NCBI GenBank assembly: GCA_964011675.1
Contig: CAXGPR010000001.1
Coordinates: 62,001 to 126,000 of the forward strand
Length of the DNA: 64,000 bases
Direction: 5' to 3'
Origin: GCA-2693325 sp964011675
Lineage (GTDB): Bacteria > Latescibacterota > UBA2968 > UBA8231
Position 1 is the first letter of the stretch. Every line of letters starts with the position of its first letter. The notes beneath the pieces were generated by a model. The model saw nothing but the letters and a program-made list of their open reading frames with translations. It was not told the origin of the DNA and did no database searches. A program made the translations under genes and the position numbers. Shown one piece after another: positions 59,948-64,000 of this stretch.

Positions 59948-60842
59948 CAGACTAATAGCCTGCTTTGTCTCGCTACTTTCTCTGTATTTACTCGTTAGCG
60001 ACGCACATGCTCAGGATCCAAACATAGATCGTCTGTCACTGGAATTACATAACAGCGATATCAGTATTCGTCGCAAAGCAGTTATTGCCCTTGGAAGAGC
60101 AAGCTATCCGCAGAGCGTCACCCTGCTTCAGGTTGCCATACGCCAAGAGAATAGCGTATCCATTCGACTTGAAATAGTAAAAGCCTTACGCCACATCGTG
60201 TTCCAGCGTTTTCCCGGTTATCCGGAAGCTATGAGTGCACTTGGACAGGCCGCAAGTGACGATTTCGAACGGGATGAATTAGTACGTTTACGAGCAAGCG
60301 AAGCGCTTTGGGAATCTGCTAAGAAAAACTTGCTAGACCCGGTCCCTTTTCTCCAACGCAACTTGGAAGATAGAAGTGCGCGTATCCGACTCTCATCGGT
60401 TCAGATGTTGCGTAAACTCGGAACTCCACAAACGATAGATCCACTGGGACAGGCCGCTCTCGATAAAGCACAGAATAGCAAAGTTCGCTTGGAGGCAATT
60501 AAAGCAATAGGCGCAATCTCTCTGTCTGACCCCGGTGTCGTCGGCCGAACCATTGCAGCCAACAACCGCCGCACAACGATGTTACTCGGACACCCCCCCC
60601 TCATTGATAGCGGTAGCACACAGAAACGGCATGAACGGCAAATAAGCTATCTTGCTGCCATTGTCGGAGACGCTGAAAATAGCTCCGCGCTCATGCTTCA
60701 AGCCATAAAGTCTATGGGACAGGTAAAGGACCTGAGTGCTATAGCGGCGCTTGAAACGATTATTGAAACGCATTCCAACCAAAGTGTGCGCAAGCAGGCT
60801 ACGCGCGTATTGAGCCATATTCTTGCTCACCGGTATGAGTAG
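59934..60842 (+). CDS. Exported HEAT-repeat protein
   Basis: A 302-residue protein with a signal peptide (about residues 1-26, ending SDAHA). The rest is made of HEAT repeats of about 30-35 residues: ISIRRKAVIALGRASYPQSV, SIRLEIVKALRHIVFQRFPG, RIRLSSVQMLRKLGTPQTID, KVRLEAIKAIGAISLSD and SVRKQATRVLSHIL. It starts 14 bp inside the mpl 3' end, so it is translationally coupled to mpl. A periplasmic scaffold role linked to the cell wall is possible but not shown. Confidence 0.85.
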   Translation: MRNDNRLIACFVSLLSLYLLVSDAHAQDPNIDRLSLELHNSDISIRRKAVIALGRASYPQSVTLLQVAIRQENSVSIRLEIVKALRHIVFQRFPGYPEAMSALGQAASDDFERDELVRLRASEALWESAKKNLLDPVPFLQRNLEDRSARIRLSSVQMLRKLGTPQTIDPLGQAALDKAQNSKVRLEAIKAIGAISLSDPGVVGRTIAANNRRTTMLLGHPPLIDSGSTQKRHERQISYLAAIVGDAENSSALMLQAIKSMGQVKDLSAIAALETIIETHSNQSVRKQATRVLSHILAHRYE

Positions 60843-61035
60843 TCTCCCACTCCTCTAAATGTAATACACAACCCACCTCTGCAGTATTTTGTCGTCAATA
60901 AGTTCCATATTTCTATAGACCCCGACAACACATAAGATCCTGTTAACAGTTACACACCCACATGACAAATAGCATACTATTTTCGTAAGACCATCGTAGA
61001 ATGCATCGTCTATCAATCTGCACGAAGAGAGTATT

Positions 61036-61640
61036 ATGCGAATTTTAATTATAGCACTGCTTGCCGTTTGTGCTCTCTATACACACAGTCCGTCAGTCGT
61101 ATTGTCCGAAATTATGTAGATATGTAGCTATACCTCAAGTGCTGAAGAATGGATAGAGCTTTACAACGCAGATAGTTCGCAGCAAAGCCTGCAGAGATGG
61201 ATAATGACATGCCTAACCTTACAAAGCGAGGAGGAAATGTTGACCATAGATGAAGGCATTATCTAACCCGGGCAAGTTTTTTAATTGCTAATTATGCTGC
61301 AAATCATGCAAATTCTCGCTCGGCCAACACGCCCCAATTGTGAGTGCTGCCCTTTGCCTACCTAACAACAAACTACAATTGTTCCTATATGTCAGCTCTC
61401 TTGAGGGTAGACAAATATCCGATAGATCAGATAACGGAACGGGAGTCTCCTTAACAAGCGACTCAGCACCAAAAAAATCGATTTTTCTGGATATGGAAAC
61501 CTTGAGCACAGTTGGCATACGGACGAAATTGCGGTGGGTTAGGATCTCGGCAGTCCAGAAATAGGGATGCCAAGGTTTGTCGCCCGGAGCATCACAGCTA
61601 CAGCAACAGCGCGTTTTATATCAATAAAAGCAATAGGATG
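61036..61640 (+). pseudogene. Decayed lamin-tail-domain (LTD) exported protein gene
   Basis: An ATG at 61036 begins a signal peptide (MRILIIALLAVCALYTHSPS, then VVLSEIM) that hits TAG at 61117. Beyond it the same frame reads SSAEEWIELYNADSSQQSLQ, TAA at 61264 and PGQVF; a one-base shift then gives LIANYAANHANSRSANTPQL, and another frame LTNNKLQLFLYVSSLEGR. Together these follow the LTD order (ISEIM, EEWIELYN, PGxxFLIA, LSLTNNxxxLxL). At least two stops and two or more frameshifts disable it. A strong terminator follows. Sequencing error is less likely because the lesions are several and of different kinds. Confidence 0.75.
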
Positions 61641-61668
61641 GACCGAAGTAAAAAAGAGAACGATAAAA

Positions 61669-61714
61669 ACAAAAGGGCCCTAGGATACGAAATCCGGGGC
61701 CCTTTTGTTTTCTT
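61669..61714. terminator. Bidirectional terminator between the LTD remnant and the DUF4159 gene
   Basis: A perfect 12-bp stem ACAAAAGGGCCC (61669-61680) / GGGCCCTTTTGT (61697-61708) with a 16-base loop; TTTTCTTT-type runs on the plus side and TTTTTATC on the minus side. It ends the minus-strand ExbB-ExbD-DUF4159 operon 12 bp after its stop, and any transcript of the degraded plus-strand gene. Confidence 0.93.
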
Positions 61715-61725
61715 TATTGGACTAA

Positions 61726-63084
61726 TTATTGAGTAAACTGAGTAACGTTAGCAATACCACCGGGTTGGGTCAGTGCGTATACAATCAAGTTCACACCAAA
61801 TTGTAACCCACGTTCACGCGCATCTGCGAGCGGATCTCCCCAATACCAACTTATATTAAGATCAGAGAAAACAACTGCAACTCGACCACGCAGTTCCAAC
61901 ATTTCCATATCAAAGACATTACCCCCAGGCGCACCACCCATTGGCGGTCCGTCGGGAAAGTCCCAAAAACTATAGTAAAGTGGATGAGTCTTCGGTATCT
62001 TCTGCCACTTCGAGCCATCACTTCCCAGCACCAAAGGATCCTTCATGAGCGCTTTAAACTGACGGTCAAATGGAGTGCCTGAAACACCCGCTTCCTTACC
62101 ATCAAGACCGCTATCATTGTCACTCTGACGTATCTCCTCAGAAAACATGAAACCGCCGTTCTTGAGATACTCGCCCAAATTTTTCTTTTCGGTGTCGCTG
62201 ATCTGCAGCACCGCATCGTTACCCGTCATGTATATCAACGGAGCGGTCATGATGCTAGGGTCTGAAAATTCTACCGTTGTTCCCTCAATACGAGCCTTAA
62301 CCTTGGTGTTATCTCGCATATAGCGCATCAGTTCTTCAACAGCAGTTGGAAAGCGATCTCTGTTTTTGTCGGCGATGTCGTAGTCAATGACCGTCATATT
62401 AAAGAAACCGCGAATGTTCTTCTTGTTATCAGGGTCCTGAATAAGAATCGCCTGGTAGCGTCCAACATCTAAGTCACCAACATTGAGCAGTTCGTGCTTT
62501 AAGCTCAAAGCTTCCTGAACAGGAGCGGCTGTTTCAGTCAACTGCACCATCTCAACGTCATCAAAAGAAAGCTCTTCAGCCTTTGCACCACTAAACTGGC
62601 CGAGAACTTGTGTGCCGGGCATAACCCCCTGCAACAAGTCACTCCCGACTGCACTAACGTCAGCCATCGCCGAGATATCAGTTGGCATATCTGGAGGTGC
62701 CATGGACTGTAACATCTCCATCTGCACTTCTGATATTTCAGGTCGCTTAGCCAAGTCAAAGTTTTTCTCTAGAATGGGCGGAGGCGGTTGAAAGCGCACA
62801 ACCTTTTCTTCTTCGGCGGCGATATCAACGCCGAAGTAGTAATCGTAAACGAGCACGCCGCCATGCACCGCAAGCGCCAGCAGAAAGGCGATGTTCATCC
62901 CCAGTCGGCGACCGGTAGTTGCCTTCCACAATGCGACCAACAGCGCGGACAAGGCCGCAACTCCTACCGCATAAGCCACGATCTTGGATGCCAAGAACAA
63001 AGCATGGACAACAACAGCCAACCCTACAAAGGCGTAGGCGAATTTTCTGCGCTCGTTCTGTACTTTTTTCTTATACTCGTCCAC
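61726..63084 (-). CDS. DUF4159-domain membrane protein
   Basis: A 452-residue protein. Residues about 15-85 hold three or four hydrophobic segments (FAYAFVGLAVVVHALFLASK; MNIAFLLALAVHGGVLVYDY), followed by a TonB-like proline stretch (VRFQPPPPILEKNF). Residues about 215-450 match DUF4159, a class I glutamine-amidotransferase-like fold of unknown function: AVEELMRYMRDNTKVKARIE, PLIYMTGNDAVLQISDTEKK, NLGEYLKNGGFMFSEEI, HPLYYSFWDFPDGPP, SWYWGDPLADARERGLQFGV. The gene follows exbD by 37 bp. The mix of a TonB-like linker with DUF4159 suggests that it couples to the ExbBD ion-driven motor. Confidence 0.85.
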   Translation of the reverse strand: MDEYKKKVQNERRKFAYAFVGLAVVVHALFLASKIVAYAVGVAALSALLVALWKATTGRRLGMNIAFLLALAVHGGVLVYDYYFGVDIAAEEEKVVRFQPPPPILEKNFDLAKRPEISEVQMEMLQSMAPPDMPTDISAMADVSAVGSDLLQGVMPGTQVLGQFSGAKAEELSFDDVEMVQLTETAAPVQEALSLKHELLNVGDLDVGRYQAILIQDPDNKKNIRGFFNMTVIDYDIADKNRDRFPTAVEELMRYMRDNTKVKARIEGTTVEFSDPSIMTAPLIYMTGNDAVLQISDTEKKNLGEYLKNGGFMFSEEIRQSDNDSGLDGKEAGVSGTPFDRQFKALMKDPLVLGSDGSKWQKIPKTHPLYYSFWDFPDGPPMGGAPGGNVFDMEMLELRGRVAVVFSDLNISWYWGDPLADARERGLQFGVNLIVYALTQPGGIANVTQFTQ

Positions 63085-63121
63085 TAAAGTATTTCCCTCT
63101 CTTTAAGGAAACCGAATAAAA

Positions 63122-63529
63122 TCAGTTCCTCTGGGGCTCCGTGGCAATGATCTGGTCAACCACACCAACCTGACGCGCAATATCCATGATTTGCACGATC
63201 TGTCCATGCGTCGATCGCTCATCTCCTTGGATTATCATCATCGTAGTGTTATCTAAAAGCCGCCTTTTCTCTTGCAGTTCATCCTTCAGCGTAGCGAACG
63301 TCACGTCTTTATGGTTGAGTTTCATATTACCATCTTGATCAACGACGATAAAGAGATTCTCTTTTTCCGGCGCCTGCGCCTCTTCAGCTTCAGGCAGTTT
63401 AATATCAAGCCCCGGAGTCACGGCAAAAACCGCCGTAACCATAAAAAAGATCAGCAGCTGGAACACCACATCGATCATCGGAGTCAGATCGGGCATGGAC
63501 ATTTCTTTTTTCTCAGCTTGCTTAGCCAT
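63122..63529 (-). CDS. exbD: Biopolymer transporter ExbD/TolR family
   Basis: A 135-residue protein with the ExbD signature: MPDLTPMIDVVFQLLIFFMV with the membrane Asp at about residue 19, then a periplasmic domain (LDIKLPEAEEAQAPEKENLF, GDERSTHGQIVQIMDIARQV). It forms a proton-driven complex with ExbB, encoded just upstream (33 bp). It could serve TonB-, Tol- or gliding-type functions; no tonB or tolB is visible here. Confidence 0.93.
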   Translation of the reverse strand: MAKQAEKKEMSMPDLTPMIDVVFQLLIFFMVTAVFAVTPGLDIKLPEAEEAQAPEKENLFIVVDQDGNMKLNHKDVTFATLKDELQEKRRLLDNTTMMIIQGDERSTHGQIVQIMDIARQVGVVDQIIATEPQRN

Positions 63530-63562
63530 TTATAGTCTAAGTCCTTCCAATAAGAGCCGTAA

Positions 63563-64000
63563 TTAAGCAGCCCGTGAACTCTGCCAGCGACGCAGGAGAG
63601 CATCGACGAATCCGTGACCATATGCTTCAAACTCAATGGCCTTACCGGTGGCACGATTGCTAAAGTATGTGAATATGGCAATGGACGGAATCGATATAAC
63701 TAGACCAGTAACCGTCGTAATGAGCGCTTCTGAAATACCCGCAGCAACAATCGTGGGTTCACCCAACCCCTTCTCCGCGATTCCTTCAAATGCGTTGATC
63801 ATACCATTAACCGTTCCCAACAGTCCGAGTAACACCACAGACTTCGCCACAAAATCGATAACAGCGAGATAACGTTCCAAGTAACTGAGCGCGGCACGCT
63901 CCACTGTTCCGTTCATTTCTTCACGCATTTCCTCTAGCGAACGCTGTTCACGCGAGAGGTGTTCAAAACGCTCTAGGCCTTCGCCATATACTTCACCTTC
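63563..64000 (-). CDS. exbB: ExbB/TolQ/MotA family proton-channel protein (N-terminus beyond the right edge)
   Basis: At least 145 codons are open to the right edge; the ATG at 63928 is internal, since the frame continues upstream with EGLERFEHLSREQRSLEEMR. The visible part has LAVIDFVAKSVVLLGLLGTV, NGMINAFEGIAEKGLGEPTI, VAAGISEALITTVTGLVISI and a final cytosolic tail, the MotA/TolQ/ExbB domain (PF01618). It is the first visible gene of an operon with exbD and the DUF4159 gene. Confidence 0.92.
   Translation of the reverse strand, partial: EGEVYGEGLERFEHLSREQRSLEEMREEMNGTVERAALSYLERYLAVIDFVAKSVVLLGLLGTVNGMINAFEGIAEKGLGEPTIVAAGISEALITTVTGLVISIPSIAIFTYFSNRATGKAIEFEAYGHGFVDALLRRWQSSRAA

Noticed and set aside
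61340..61564. 75-codon plus-strand open frame as a separate small gene
   Set aside because: It reads as the middle of the decayed lamin-tail-domain gene in a shifted frame and has no start signals.

Overview
The window comes from a Gram-negative, flagellated bacterium. Evidence for an outer-membrane cell plan is the Mpl murein-recycling ligase, an ExbB/ExbD pair, an O-antigen-ligase-type protein and an outer-membrane-style glycosylation cluster. It carries DUF4159, lamin-tail-domain and M28/FtsX proteins, gene content I associate with uncultured phyla near the FCB/PVC groups (for example Latescibacterota-like lineages). That placement is an inference and no marker gene here settles it. Coding density is high, with many ATGA, TGATG or 1-8 bp gene overlaps and frequent GTG/TTG starts. 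No tRNA, rRNA, CRISPR array, insertion sequence or prophage was recognised.

Layout. 1-8.6 kb: glycogen branching enzyme (cut by the left edge), a fused ZIP-like/ArsP-type metal permease, a DprE1/DprE2-like oxidoreductase pair, RecD2 helicase and a PAP2 membrane protein. 8.6-10.1 kb: a stand-alone flagellin gene ending in a terminator shared with the convergent operon. 10.1-18.7 kb (minus strand): a four-gene operon made of a giant M28-like/FtsX fusion, an OPT-like transporter with an extramembrane insertion, a PsbP/DcrB-like protein and a PqqD-like protein. This is the best candidate for an undescribed system. 18.8-24.5 kb: a Gx-transporter/NusG-II pair, two small unknown genes behind a textbook sigma-70 promoter, the bifunctional Rel (p)ppGpp enzyme and HisC.

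24.5-50.5 kb (minus strand): a nearly continuous flagellar cluster reading flgB-flgC-116 aa protein-lytic transglycosylase-fliE-fliF-fliH-fliI-fliJ-fliK-flgD-flgE-flbD-motA-motB-fliL-fliM-fliN, then a 236-bp gap with three strong inverted repeats (one a minus-strand terminator), then fliO-fliP-fliQ-fliR-flhB-flhA-flhF-flhG-fliA-HDOD-histidine kinase-DUF2802. A sigma-54-type promoter lies just upstream of flgB and fliA is encoded at the far end, which suggests a sigma-54 (early/middle) to sigma-28 (flagellin) hierarchy. fliG is absent from its usual place between fliF and fliH. FlhF/FlhG suggest polar placement and the stator pair looks like the sodium-type PomAB.

50.7-58.5 kb (minus strand): a surface-polysaccharide cluster of an unknown anchored helical protein, GT2, GT4, a sugar-nucleotide-epimerase-like protein, a Wzy/WaaL-like TPR protein and a polyprenyl-phosphate GT2, closed by a strong terminator. 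58.5-60.8 kb (plus): Mpl and an exported HEAT-repeat protein. 60.8-61.7 kb: remains of a lamin-tail-domain gene with stops and frameshifts. 61.7-64 kb (minus): ExbB (cut by the right edge)-ExbD-DUF4159 energy-transduction cassette.
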